Assembly (NCBI GenBank): GCA_028023455.1
Contig: JAQFVV010006275.1
Coordinates: 1,185,279 to 1,249,278 of the forward strand
From: Epiperipatus broadwayi
Lineage: Eukaryota; Onychophora; Udeonychophora; Euonychophora; Peripatidae
Direction: 5' to 3'
Length of the DNA stretch: 64,000 bases
Part shown: positions 34,700 through 46,621 of the stretch, piece after piece
Layout of the letters: each line of letters begins with the position of its first letter
How positions within the stretch are numbered: the stretch's first letter is position 1
Notes under the pieces: generated by a model
What the model was told of the DNA's origin: nothing
Database searches by the model: none
The model's input: the letters and a program-made list of their open reading frames with translations, nothing else
Position numbers and translations under genes: made by a program

Positions 34700-36500
34700 A
34701 ATTCATATTATATCTTTAAGAATATCTTCTGTCAAATTTCTTTCCATTTATTAATTTTATCAATAAATATATAAACTACATCTACCACTTTTTTAACCAT
34801 ATTTTTGATAGGTAATTGTCTTTTTCAAGAACTATATCAGGTTTTTCTTTTTTTTTTTTAAAAAAAAAAAAAAACATTTTTCCTTAATATTGTTTTTTAT
34901 GCATAAGAAAGTTTTTATTTCAATTCCTTTTAATAATTCTTAATTCTCATATTAAAATTATTTTTTAATTCTGTTTGTCAGAAAAACATATCTTGATTTA
35001 TCTTATATGTTGTTTCCACATCAATTATCTTTACTCTTGAAATATTTCATTGGTTGTTTATCCTTATATATATTATAAACATCATTCTAAAAGTTTTCTA
35101 ACAGTAGCTTTTAATATGAACATCTTTCAAGAAAAGTAGTTTGCTTATTTCTAAAGGTAAGGATAAAAATGGGCTTGGTGCTTGAGTAGGATACTTCTCT
35201 ATCAATGCTGAATGCTGTATTATTTTACAATAGTATTTTTTAATTTTACAGCCAGTGCACTAATACTCATCTGATTAGATTAGCTTGTGATCTTTATCCT
35301 CTAATTAGGATTAACTATGGATGGCTAATAATTGAGTACCTAAAATCAAAATCTTGAGATTGCCTGTGACTTGGAAACGTTTTGAAGATTCTCTTGGCCC
35401 TGTCTTGAATCTCAGATTGTGGATTTGGTAGATGCACTACCATGATGCATATACTTGTTATTTTGGACTTTTTTATATCCATAATCAACTTTTTAATATT
35501 CGAAATTATTAATATACTCTACCATCTTTGATATATCTTCCATTGTAACTTATTATTTATATCTATTTTTATTTTTTCAAGATATTGCATTAATACTGTT
35601 TATCGTTTTTTAAAGTTTGTTTTCATTCTCTTTGCATTCCTTTCATATTTATATTTTTTCAAAAAATCGTTTAATATTTTCTTCTAAGTAAACATTAAAT
35701 AGTTCAAGATAGAAGTATGAAAACTAAGTTTTAGAACTTATAGTAGACAAACAAAGGTTTTAATAATGAGTCAGCAAAGCACATATAAATAATATAAGGG
35801 TATGTCATATGGCTGAATGCTGATGAAAAAAACATACCACATGTAAAACACAAAACGAAAAATATTTTTTAAATGCCTATTCCGTTATCCATTGGTTTAT
35901 TTGGCATTGATAAAAGTATTGATCTTTTTACGATATACAAATAATATGTCACGTCAGCATGTTTGTGCTGCTACTTCATAATTATAGATAAATATATTAT
36001 TAAATTTCTTAAAAAGAGAGAAACTAATACGATTTTAAAAGGCTGAAATTATACCCTTTTTTTTTAATTAATTAAAATGATTTAAAAGAGGGAGAGCACA
36101 AATATTTGTAATGCAATTAAATTTAATAATTTTAATACATAATTATTTACTTATATAAGAGTTAAGAGAAATATTCAGCATTTCTATTTGCATCTTTTAA
36201 AAGAAACAAAACTTAAAGATAAAATAATATTTCTAATTTTTTTGTGTGTGTTAGAGATCTCTCTAGATAAATTAATAATAAATTAAAAGGCAGTGGTATC
36301 TGCTTCAAGAAAGCAATGACCATATGATAAATTACAAAAAAAAATATTATTAACAAGATAAAAAAATAAAGATAAATATTAGAAAATTAATTGATAAAAA
36401 AATTCAAATAAAAAATACGAAATATTCAAAGGAAATTTAAAAGTTATTTCTGAAAAAATAAATTTTATATATATAAAGAATATTGAAAAAATGTTAATAT
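34700..36500. other. A+T-rich DNA without recognisable gene
   Basis: Long T and A runs occur around 34848-34875. No domain, TIR or tRNA box was recognised on either strand. Confidence 0.4.
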
Positions 36501-36509
36501 TGTAGAATA

Positions 36510-36864
36510 GGCGTTCCCAACCTTTTTAGTGCTAGTATCTCCTTAGCTTTTAGTAAATTATCTGGTACCCTTTATTTAATATAATAAGAAATAAACAGTA
36601 ATTACATATTTAAAAGTTTTACTAAATCCTACGAGCATTTTTAGTTATCGGACCCTGCAGTGAGAAAAAACCTATGCAACCTCATTGTGTCTGGGGCTGA
36701 AAAGAGACCGGAAATGTAGCTGACAGACAGTACTAACATGGAATAGCTCAGAAATGTTGATAACATAACTATTTTGGGGATATATTAATAGCATAACATA
36801 CTTATTGTCCTGCTAATCATGGTATCCCCTGGGGGATACAGGTATCACAGGTTGGGACCCTGCT
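36510..36864. mobile_element. hAT-like MITE
   Basis: A 355-base element with terminal inverted repeats whose shared core is TCCCAACCT (left) and AGGTTGGGA (right). This style is typical of hAT non-autonomous elements. The flanks GTAGAATA (36502-36509) and CTAGAAGA (36865-36872) agree at six of eight positions, fitting an old 8-base target duplication. There is a further inner palindrome (ATCCCCTGGGGGAT near 36824). It is G+C-richer than its surroundings and has no coding capacity. Confidence 0.7.
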
Positions 36865-38769
36865 CTAGAAGATAGATGTATAAAAAATTAAGCAGTAAAT
36901 TGAAATGCATAAAGTTATTGGAAATACTGTTTAAGAAAGGAAAGAAATTACAAAGAATAGACAGAATTGGTTCACTTTATGTTTTTTTAAAAAAGGAAAG
37001 GATAAATGAAACATTTTGAATGGGGAAAACAAAATTATAAGAATAATGTAGTTATTAAAGATAGAAAATTATTAATAAAATAGAAAAAGTTCAGAATAAA
37101 TATTCAAATGATTTATTTAACAAAAATAATATGCCTTCCTGGTTATGCCGTAATGAAAAAATAATGGAAATAAAGATTGGATAAATACAGAGAATTATGA
37201 GCAGATGGGGTGGTCAATAGCTTTTCTATCTATATTCAACCAGTAAGGGTAAAACCCTGATTTTATAACGTGGGGTTTTTAGAACAGTTTAATATATTCA
37301 GTTATGGATTCACATGTGTGTATATATCTAAGACATGGGAAGAGCAGTTTGAATTTAGAAAAGATAAAGACATGCAATTGGAGTAATTAGAATTTTGTTG
37401 ATATATATGATCAAATATATCTTTTCAAAAATTAGTCAACAATAAATTTAAAAATGTACTATTAGTAGATTTACTTTCAAGGCAGATGTCTCAAATGTAG
37501 AAATGACATAAAACAATTAATACTTATACTATACTAACCTTTTTGACAATTTAAGTTAGCATTCAATACAGTAAAGCTGCACTGTGTTTTGTTTAAATGT
37601 ATATAGCATATACTGTACATAGTTCACATTTTGTTAATAAACATTGATTAGAATAGAATGTTTTTTTAATGAACTGCAAATGTAGAGTGTACTTTTTTTT
37701 CACTATATATACATATATATATATATATATATAACACAGACAATTTTTATATTATAGTATACATATATAAATTAAGATTATAATAGTAAGGAAACCAAGT
37801 CATACATCATGTGACCTAATTAGCTTGTATTATTAAGATTATAATATAAACAAAAAATGTTAAAAATAATAATACTATAGTTATTAATAATAAATTGGGG
37901 GACACATTTACCCCATATTTTATTGAGTATGTTTTCACTAATGCATTCACTGAAGCAATAACAATAAGAAGAAAAAAAACTAACTGTTCTATATTCAATT
38001 AATTATTTAATGTTACACCCTTTCTTTATACTATTTTCTTATCATTAAAAGTATTAATTCTTACTCAAAATTTTATGATCATAAAGCAAAAAAATAGTCT
38101 TTTTTTTTTTAGGAATCTCTTTCAAAATATTATAATTTTTATTGTTAAATAGAATGCTCTTTATTTATCTTAATAATCTATAATTGTAAGCTGTTTTTTT
38201 TATCAAATCTAATAATAAATTCTTATAGCCTGACTTTTACACAATGGAATATTTTCTAATAAATTCAACATTTTTAATTCAACAAAATTCAATATATTTT
38301 ATAAAAGGATCAATTCAATAATAATTGTTTCCTTTAATTAAATAATTAACAGAAACAGAACAAATCAAAAAAGAATTAATATAAACTATTATCCAACCTT
38401 CTTTACTTTTTATTGGACATATCATTACATGTAACACATCATTATAATATATTATAATAATATAATAAGTGACACATTATAATAAAAACATCATTGGTAA
38501 TCTATTTATGAATTGATAAATATTTTCAATATCATAACTATCATACACCCAATTGTCTTACATCTTAAGATTATTAATTTTATTAAAATCTTCAAAGGAA
38601 GATAAGCAACTTAAATTTACCAAAATTAGAAAAATCCTTTAAAAAAATATTTAGAATCATGAAGTTCTGTCCATAACAATAAAAATCAAAAGTAAATCCC
38701 AAAAGAAAATCTTTATGAATTTTAATATTGGTTAGCATTTTAGCTGATATATAATCATTTGAATAGAAA
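36865..38769. other. A+T-rich DNA without recognisable gene
   Basis: A TA microsatellite lies at about 37704-37733. The 60-residue frame at 37816-37998 (-) is a single hydrophobic stretch typical of A+T-rich chance frames. Nothing else could be assigned. Confidence 0.4.
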
Positions 38770-39054
38770 AAGAATACATGTTGATATTAATTTTATTAAT
38801 ATTGTAGAGGCATTTGATATAATCAATTAAATTATTTTGTTGAGTATATTGAAAAATAAGACATAGATTGAAAGGAAAAATCATTTATTACTCAAAAAGG
38901 ATTTGTATGATTAAATGCTTTACATTAAGGCAAAAAACATAACCAAGAATGTAGTCTATATTCTGTTTTATTTAATACATATTCAAATGATTTGCTAAAT
39001 GAATGTTATTCTATTAAAGATGAAATGAGCATTATTGATAAGAGGATTCATTGT

Positions 39055-39640
39055 TTGTCTGAAAGTGTGTTTTAGTTGTATTTATATGTTGGACTATTTC
39101 CATCATCTAATATGAGTATTCAATGTCTTAGAAAAATTTACCAATGAATATATGGGAAAATACAAAAATATTGGATAGAAAAGAAAATGTACAAAGAAGA
39201 AAATTTAAAGAAGCTGCTATATGACAATGGCAAACAATCCCTTAAGTCAACTTAGTGTGACTATACATAATATATAGAAACCATTGATCAACTTTCCTCT
39301 TAGAAAAAAAATGGAGAATTCAGAAGGAATCTCATAGATAAGTATATGAAATTTCTACTGACTGTTGCTTTTGGCAGGATAGCTCAATTGGTTAGAATGT
39401 TATCTTAAAATTCAATACTCAAGAATCTAAGGGTCCAGGTTCAATTCCCATGCTAGTACGGTCACTGGTCAGGCCAGCAATACCTGAAGAAGAAACCTCT
39501 CAAAATGGCATGCATAGATACCTGTGTACTATTTACTAACAGTTGAATGTATTTGGAATATTTAAATAAAGTTAAATTTTTCTCAAGGCATTCACTGCTC
39601 ATATTAGATGCTGGAAATAGTCCAACATATAAATACAACT
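39055..39640 (+). mobile_element. PLE-1 copy with inverted ends, target-site duplication
   Basis: It is bounded by AAGAGGATTCATTGT (39040-39054) and AAGAGGATTCACTGT (39641-39655), a 15-base duplication with one difference. The left arm (about 39071-39141) is the reverse complement of the right arm (about 39575-39640). Between them are a remnant of the PLE C-terminus (about 39160-39290: N-P-L-S-Q-L-S-V-T and neighbours, homologous to the - strand frame 59302-59541) and a tRNA-like module (39373-39457). An inverted terminal repeat at the 5' end, followed by a truncated coding region, is a known PLE arrangement. Confidence 0.8.
39373..39457 (+). other. tRNA-like module inside PLE-1 3' region
   Basis: An A-box-like TAGCTCAATTGG (39380-39391) and a B-box-like GGTTCAATTCC (39438-39448) are about 47 bases apart, as in a tRNA gene. 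The start GGCAGGATAGCTCA resembles an isoleucine or similar tRNA. The same stretch is present in reverse in the PLE-1 copy at 59264-59340 but with a damaged B box, so it belonged to the element before dispersal. Confidence 0.6.
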
Positions 39641-39677
39641 AAGAGGATTCACTGTATCAGATTTATTGATGATAATG

Positions 39678-39812
39678 CCCTGTGCATTTTAGTGCAGTTG
39701 GTAGAGCATTTGATTTTTCATTGGGAATCCCAGGATTAATTCTGGCATCTGCATCTATAGTACTTGAACTTCTTATGAACTTTTGAGCAAGAAAGCCATT
39801 AACTTTTTGTTT
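39678..39812 (+). mobile_element. SINE-B, tRNA-derived, with target-site duplication
   Basis: It is flanked by TTATTGATGATAATG (39663-39677) and TTATTGGTGATAATG (39813-39827). A-box-like TAGTGCAGTTGG (39690-39701) and B-box-like GGATTAATTCT (39733-39743) are present. It starts CCCTGTGC and has an AGCAAGAAAGCCATTAAC tail shared with two other copies (52674-52762 and 56334-56467, both -). It interrupts the LINE catalytic region immediately after F-I-D-D-N. Confidence 0.85.
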
Positions 39813-40290
39813 TTATTGGTGATAATGATAGCAAAGGTGAGCTTAATAAAATGTTATATAGGGATAACCAAATTTGTTTAAGATGAAAATAGATGCAAAT
39901 AAAATTAAGCAAGAAAAAGCTATAGAAATAAGATTAAAAGTAAGCATTTGATAAAAAAATTATAAGGCAGATTAATATTTAGAAAATCGGTTAACTGATT
40001 ATGGAAGTAGCAGCAAAGAAATTTGAGTAGGAATTGCAATAACTAAGCAGTTTTTTTGTGTGTGTGTTTTTTTCTATGTGCTATTTAAAGTAGTTAAATA
40101 ATTTTGTTAGGAGTGTATCTATTTATTGAACTGAATTATAAGTACTTATGAAAAATAAGAAGAATTTGAAGATTAAATTTGGAAGACAACGGAAAATATG
40201 GGTTGAAAAGATAAGATTAGTAATGTAAAAGTGGGGAAGTAGAGATACCAAGAAAAGGTGAACATATAGCTAGATGCTCACTTACCAACC

Positions 40291-40692
40291 AATAATTATT
40301 TGATTATGAGTCAATTTACAAGATATTGTAAGTGTAAGCTATGGTTATTTCAAAAATATACTTTTTAGATGCTATGTCTAAGTTGTGATATATACTTTAT
40401 TATTTTTTGTTTTACTTTTGCTTTTATACATTGTTTGCTTTATTTTAAAATTTTTATCATATGTAATATGTAAATTTATTAAAAATAATTTAATGCTTCT
40501 TAATGGGACATTTTTATATTTTTTTTTCTTTATATATTCTCTTTGCTCATTAGAAAATCATTAATAAATTGCTGCTTTTTTATAAACTGTGCTGCAATTC
40601 TTAATAGAGTATCAGTTCTTTTATAAATATACTTAATAATTTTAATTCTACTACATATTCTTGATACATTTGAATAGAGATATCTTAAAAGA
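40291..40692. other. A+T-rich DNA without recognisable gene
   Basis: No feature was recognised. The small - frame at 40530-40718 overlaps repeat B2 and has no domain. Confidence 0.35.
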
Positions 40693-41150
40693 CCAATGAC
40701 CTCCAAAATGCACTTCATATTGAGCCAGCACTCATTGATTGACCCAGATTACAAATTCTCACATCTATATTGTATGTTCAGTATTTATCAATTACAAATT
40801 ATCACATTTTTATTTACAAGTGTCAAACTTAATCCACCCACAACTTTGACATGATCCACTCTAGATAAATGCATTAATGATTATCTCTAATCATTTATTA
40901 AACTAGAGGTTGTCTCTAGCCAGATATAAACTTTAAATTTCAATTAAAGATTAATATATCCATTTTTTTAATTAAATACATGGCATGGAATAATTCAATT
41001 TCATTTCTCTTTTTGCATGGGTAATATTTTTTACATATTGAATAATCTCCACTCCATCACATTCTTAAAACATAAATAAAAATTTTTAAAAGACATCTAG
41101 GCCATTTGATTAGTTGCTGATTCAGCACAAAGTGCACAACTTGGGGATCA
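40693..41150. repeat. Hammerhead-ribozyme repeat B2 (one unit, inverted stub)
   Basis: The body (about 40810-40980) is homologous to the array B1 units through the CCACAACTTTGACATGATCC block. At the left is a degraded hammerhead on the - strand (40693-40752; the core reads TCAATGA and GAAG). At the right, about 41100-41150 is the same end on the + strand (TTGATTA, a GCT/AGC hairpin, AAAG, then CTTGGGGATCAT). This repeats the layout of arrays A1 and B1 on a smaller scale. Confidence 0.65.
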
Positions 41151-41319
41151 TTTATGTTCGTATTGATTTCATTCAAATTTCTGAACCATCTTCAAAATTT
41201 ATTAACAATTTAATGATTTGTAATTCTAATTTAATTAATTTCATTCTAGTTTTATTGAAAATTAGGAATATGAACTGTGAATACTTTTTTTCTTAATAAT
41301 TTTGTCTCTCTAGTTTTAC

Positions 41320-42420
41320 ATAAGCATGTATTTTACACCTCACTAATTGATGATCATTTTCTGTGTTTAATTTATGAATATTACAATCTTGAAATATGTA
41401 TTTTCTCTTAGTCAAATTATGACCCAATTCTGCTATACCTTCATTCAAATCCTTCCATAATTAATTTCTGTTTAGTATTTTTTTCAAAAAAAAAAATTTA
41501 ATAATATACAGATTTTTTTTTTTTATCTGAGGATTCCAGAAGTCTTTGCCTTTGTTCATTTCTGTTGTTATAACAACATGTTCTCACAGTATTTACATTT
41601 TTCTATCATTTACCAGTTCTAACATTAACATCTCCCATGACAATTTTAAAATGACATATCATTTGATCAAAAGCATTTTGTACCTCCATATAAAAATCTG
41701 TTTCTTCATCACAATATGAATTTGTGCATAAATCTGAATTATTTTTATTTGGTATCTTTCATTAAATTTAATAACTAATCTTACCATTCTATCTAACACA
41801 TCATCAATCTCCACAATCCCCCTTCATTTGTGCACTTGATATTGTACCTTTGTAGTAAAAGTATATGATCATTTTTTATATCGTTTCTTCACATTTTCTT
41901 TTAATTTGACAAATTCCAACAATGTCTCATTTAATATCAGATAGATTTTATTCTAAATTTTGATCTTTCTTCACTTGAAAGTGATCTGCAGTTATAAATA
42001 CCCAAATAAAAGTTTGTCATCACATAAGGCTGCAATCAAGGGATTTTCAGCATTCATCAACCACTGCCTTATCTGACAACATTATAGTTTCCTATTAATA
42101 AGGGCCATAATTTAGTTTTGTTTATTGTAAATATCTATTTTTAAAAAAGTTAATTCACACGTACATTCATTCTTTCTTCAAGAAAATATTTCATTTAATA
42201 ATTACCAGGCAAATGAGAAGAAAAACCATGGTGTTTCTTAAAAATTAACTCACTAATCTGGCTGATGTGTATTAATGAACAATTTATCGATATTTGTTTA
42301 ATATATGAATAATCATATAATAATTACTATTGCAGAGACAAGAACATATGGAGTGGGCATTAGGGATTTTGCCTTGCTCATTTCCTTTAAGGTTTCAAAG
42401 AGGAATCAAAGTATCTCCTT
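41320..42420 (-). mobile_element. RTE-type LINE relic, 5' region and endonuclease
   Basis: The - strand is homologous to 7450-8420. The 5' part (42180-42420) shares the ACAAGAACATATGGAGTGG-type block and the endonuclease part (about 41570-41850) shares the CATGACAATTTTAAAAT and GATCAAAAGCATTTT blocks. Translated pieces include an I-V-M-G-D-V/I-N-like motif, the endonuclease metal-binding region. It has no reverse transcriptase and many stops. Confidence 0.6.
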
Positions 42421-43379
42421 TCAGTTGATAGCAAACTTCTTTCTGCAATTTTTTGTATATTGAATCGTTCAATAATTTTTGCTGTGAAGTAATGTTTATA
42501 GTCATGAAACATATAAAAGATATAATTAGCTAGCTTTTTGTATCCTTGGGGGAAAAAATATGTGAGATCTTGTGAAAGAATCATTAAAATATCATTTCAT
42601 TGGTTTTATACAATAGTTGAAAAACTCAACAATTTATTAATGTCTACAAAGTAATAAACTACTTGTTAGTATGAAAGATATTAATTGTATATACTATATA
42701 TATACATTATAACGATGTCTAATTTTGAATAACGTATTTTTTAATAGAGGCATAATATGGAAGGAACTTTACCAACTAGTATTTTCTTAGTGTAATGAGA
42801 AATATCTGTATATATACATGGCAGTAGCTGTAAAATGTTTTCTCATAATTAAAAATAATCCTTGCGTTTTTCACTGAGAAATCTAGCAGGGAAATTCCTA
42901 ACGTTCAATCAATATATTTTACCATCGATAATTATTATCAAAAATGAACTTGAATGAATTGTTCACCAGGACTCGCAAGCCATTAAGAAAAGTTTAAGGA
43001 TACCACCGAAAATCTTGATATTTTCTGATTGAGATATTAAATAAGCTTTTTTGAAAACTCAATGAATATATATATATTTATTTGTGTGAGAATATTTTAT
43101 TTATGCAATTGAAAGATGGAAAAAAAATCATAGTCCTCATTTCCTGGAGACTGCGAAGACATAAAGCATAGTAGTTATGGCAATTGAAGTCATTATGTGC
43201 TAAGAATTTTCAAGTTTTAGTGCCTAGGCAATGATGATTTTATTTAGCCATGTTTTATATTATATTGGGATGAATGATGATTGCATAAATTGAAAAAATT
43301 GTGAAAGATTTAATGAGATGTGTTTTGTGAAGTTAAAATGAAAGATGAAATAACTGGAAAAGTGGGCATATACTAAATT
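42421..43379. other. A+T-rich DNA without recognisable gene
   Basis: The 65-residue - frame at 42387-42584 overlaps the LINE edge and shows no domain. Nothing else was recognised. Confidence 0.35.
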
Positions 43380-44900
43380 AGACTACCTTTTTCAAGCCTT
43401 TCTGTTTTTAATCCCATTTTCTGAAACCCCACAGTTACTTTTCTCCTTAATATCATACTCTCAATTTCTTTTTTTTTTTTTTCTATCGTTTTACATACTT
43501 TTTCATCACATCCTTTATTATTTCTCTGCCTCTAATACATATAAAATTAATTTCCTTTTTGTCTTCATACTTTTCTCAAAAAATATAATCTTTTTTAACT
43601 TAGCTACTTTACTATTCTTTTTAATTTATCTTTTTCAATCTTCAAATCTATATATTTATTAAACTTCTTTTTAGCCATTTTATTTTTCACTGTAATTTTT
43701 TTTATTGCTATTTCCATCATCAATTAACATTATACCAAATACCCACTCCATTACCAGTTTACTTTTAATATTTTCTCTTTATCATCTATTGTTATGTGCA
43801 TCTAATTTTCACTTCCCACAAACTTTATCAATCTATTTTGTATTAAGCTCATCTTCTTGGTCTACAGGTATAGTGATATTATCATTAAATCTGATAAAAT
43901 TAACTTTTTTACCCCAATGTTAATTCCATTCTTATCAAAACAGTTTTCATTTAACAAGTTAGCCAGGGCTCTATTAATCAAGAATCAGAAAGACAGCACT
44001 CTCAATATTGATCTCTATTGATAAAAGATGATTTAACTTTACTATATCTTCAGATTCATTTATAAATTTTTTTAATAAAAGTTTTATTTTCAATCTATAT
44101 CTTTTTTTTTTTTTCAATATATTGAACAAAAAAATCAATTCTTATTTCATAAGATGTTTTTTCAAAATCAATAAAATAAATTTTAATATTTTCCTCTTCA
44201 ATTGACATATTTCTCAAAATATAGTTTTTCTCACTATTCTAACTGCATCTCTTATTTGTCTACTTTTCTAAATCCAAACTGCTTTTCAGATGGAAATGTA
44301 TCTGATTTATTAATAATTTATCAATTCAAGATATGCAACAGCATATTAGCCACTTGTGAGTTTTTAAACTGATTGTTTTAAAATTCTCATAATTTGTTGA
44401 ATTAGGTGTTTTATTTAATCAAATTATGCCTAATGAAAGGAAATCAATTGTCCATTATCAACAGTCATAAATTATATTGTAAGTATTCAATTATCTCAAC
44501 CCCTTTTTTTTTAACAGCTTTCAATAATGAATTTAAACTAATTGTGTCAAAATTCTCATAATTTCTTGGATTAATATTTTCTTTAATGGAATCATGCCTA
44601 ATGAAAGGAAATCAATTGTTCAATATCATAAGTCACAAATTGTATTGCAAGTATCAATCCTTTATCTCAAACTTTTCCTTAACAGCCTTCAATAATTTAA
44701 TTGGAATTTCACCAATTCCTTGACCTTACTTGTTTTTACTTTATATAATGCAGATAATTCAAATTTCTAATCCAATAAATTTACATTCTATGAAAAATCT
44801 GGGAGTCTTTTTGTATCAATCTTTCTAATGCCTTTGAATGAACCAAACAACATTTTAAAATTGTCAAGTGAGATTCTAATGCTGGTGGAAGCAAAAATAA
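43380..44900 (-). mobile_element. Second LINE relic (reverse transcriptase)
   Basis: On the - strand, about 44230-44290 reads K-Q-F-G-F-R-K, matching the E-Q-F-G-F-R-K segment of LINE polymerases. Then E-K-Y-V-N and R-G-K-Y (about 44190-44220) match the region before F-V-D-Y. Near 43840-43920 comes K-V-N-F-I-R-F-N-D-N-I, in which F-N-D-N replaces F-A-D-D. This family differs from the RTE copies. An internal tandem duplication of about 160 bases (44366-44528 and 44541-44700) lies in its 5' half. It is heavily decayed. Confidence 0.55.
44366..44700. repeat. Tandem duplication of about 160 bases
   Basis: The block AATGCCTAATGAAAGG-like plus AAATCAATTG occurs at 44428-44452 and 44602-44626, with flanking similarity on both sides, giving a period of about 174 bases. 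It lies within the second LINE relic. Confidence 0.75.
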
Positions 44901-45496
44901 AAGATTGGCTTTTTGTCATATGAATTTTTTGCTGTTGTTTTTTGGGAGAAAAAAAAACCTAATAAGAGTGGTATTTGAAATCAAATAAAGTTGGATTATG
45001 TTGAATAATATAAAAACTAATATTCTTAATAGATTTGGTACAATAGGTAGATGTAATGCAAAACTAAATTGGCAGAATCTGTTCAATAAGATTATATTAA
45101 CAATTAGATCTCTAATTTCAAAAATTCTCCAGAAAAATTAGAAATCATCTTAAAAAATTAAAAAGACTATGATAATTGTTGACAGAAATAAGATCAACTA
45201 AAAGTTAACAGTTTGAACAAAAAGCAATTCAACAGTAAGTTTTTTTACTGAGATAAGGCATTTTATACAAGAAATACTTAAGAACATTTCATTACAAAAG
45301 AAAAAAATGTGCAATTTTGTATGTGATATGGAAAAATATAAATGATATCATATGGAAATGTAATTATGAAATAGCAAGTAAAGCTATAGAAGAAATAAAA
45401 AATCTTGCAGATGTAAAATGTCTTCTTGATAGTGGAAGGAAAATTATTTTAACAATAAGAAAAAGGAAGGCATACTTACTAAAACAGGAACAGTTA

Positions 45497-46621
45497 GAGG
45501 GGATTGGAACACAGACTTTCAAGTTCCTTTCGGCTACCCACTCCAACCAATACACATGACCACATACATGTGAAAAAGGTAAATGATCTCCAGTATGTGT
45601 ATTATGTGCTGAACCAGCACTTATCAGTTGGTCCAGATCATCATCTATCATACATATATATAATCAATGCTCAGTTTATATTAAGATAACAAGTCTTCAA
45701 ACTTTAATGGGCAGGCTTCATTCTTCTACACTCTCCAACTGTTCAGGCATCCATGTTATTGAAAATCTGTTGATAGAATGCTCAAAGTCCTTGTTGATGC
45801 CAATATTGTTGTCATACCCATGTTGATTTTAAGTCACTCTGATCCCTCATATGTAGGACTTTAATATGTTCATTTAAATGTACAGAAGATGGATGAGCAG
45901 AATTCAGGTTGAATCTGTAATATTTGAATACAAGTATAATGTATATAGACTGAACTTTAGATGTAATTAAAGAGGATTTCAATGCAGACTTTCATGTTCC
46001 CTTCAGCTATCCACTCCATCTTATAAAACTGATACACATGACCACATACATGTGAAAAAGATAAATGATCTCCAATATATGTATTTCATTCTGAGTGGAT
46101 AGCTAAAGAGACCTTGAAAGCCCATACTCAAATCTCCTCTTATTAAATCTAATGTCAAGTATATACATTATACTTGAATTCAAATATTACAGATTCAGTC
46201 TAAATTCTGTCCATCCCTCTTCTGTGTATTTAAATAGACATATTAAGATCCTACACATAAAGGATTACAATGACTTAAAGTCAACATGAGTATGACAACA
46301 ATGTTAGCATCAATGAAAGCTTTGAGCATTCTTTCTTCAAATTTTATATAACATGGATAGCGGAAGAGTTGCAGAGTGGAGAAGATTGAAGCCTATTCAT
46401 TAAAGTTTGAAGATTTGCTATCATAATATAAACTGAGCACTGATTATATATGTGTGTGGCAGATGAAATGTGTTTATAGGAAATTATTAATCTTTTTTTT
46501 TGGTCATGTATATCGGTTATATAAGATGGAATGAATAGCTAAAAGGAGCATGAAAGTCTGTGTTCAAATCTCCTCTAATTACATCTAATGTTCATTTTAA
46601 ACATTATACTTGTATTCAAAT
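45497..46621. repeat. Hammerhead-ribozyme repeat array A2 inserted in the RTE relic
   Basis: One direct unit (45497 to about 45950), the start of a second direct unit (about 45955-46100) and one inverted copy (about 46100-46621) of the array A1 family. Shared blocks include AATGCTCAGTTTATATTAAG, CTTCAAACTTTAATGGGCAG and CATACCCATGTTGAT. The flanks AAAACAGGAACAGTTA (45481-45496) and AAAACATGAATACTAA (46622-46637) agree at 12 of 16 positions, suggesting an old target duplication. The layout (direct, partial direct, inverted) mirrors array A1. Confidence 0.8.
45582..45644 (-). ncRNA. Degraded hammerhead ribozyme motif, array A2
   Basis: Stem II is perfect (GTGCT-GGTTC-AGCAC) and the outer stem I GATGATC/GATCAT pairing is kept. 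The core reads CTGATAA and ATAA in place of CTGATGA and GAAA, so it should not cleave. Confidence 0.5.

Larger units (their letters stand above)
38770..40290 (+). mobile_element. LINE relic interrupted by a PLE and a SINE
   Basis: The + strand encodes a decayed reverse transcriptase in three pieces. Piece 1 (38770-39054) has V-E-A-F-D-I-I-N (about 38808), then L-F-N-T/L-I-H-type and N-D-L-L-N-E-C segments and I-D-K-R-I-H-C. Piece 2 (39656-39677) has the catalytic motif F-I-D-D (39662-39673), where most LINEs have F-A-D-D. Piece 3 (39828-40290) continues G-E-L-N-K-M-L, M-K-I-D-A-N-K-I-K and, near the end, G-R-Q-R-K-I-W-V-E-K (about 40180-40215), the usual LINE C-terminal motif. The breaks are explained by the nested PLE-1 (39055-39640) and SINE-B (39678-39812). 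Confidence 0.75.

Noticed and set aside
45364-45651. Overlapping frames on both strands as genes
   Set aside because: They run through the RTE relic into ribozyme array A2. The apparent composition comes from the repeat.
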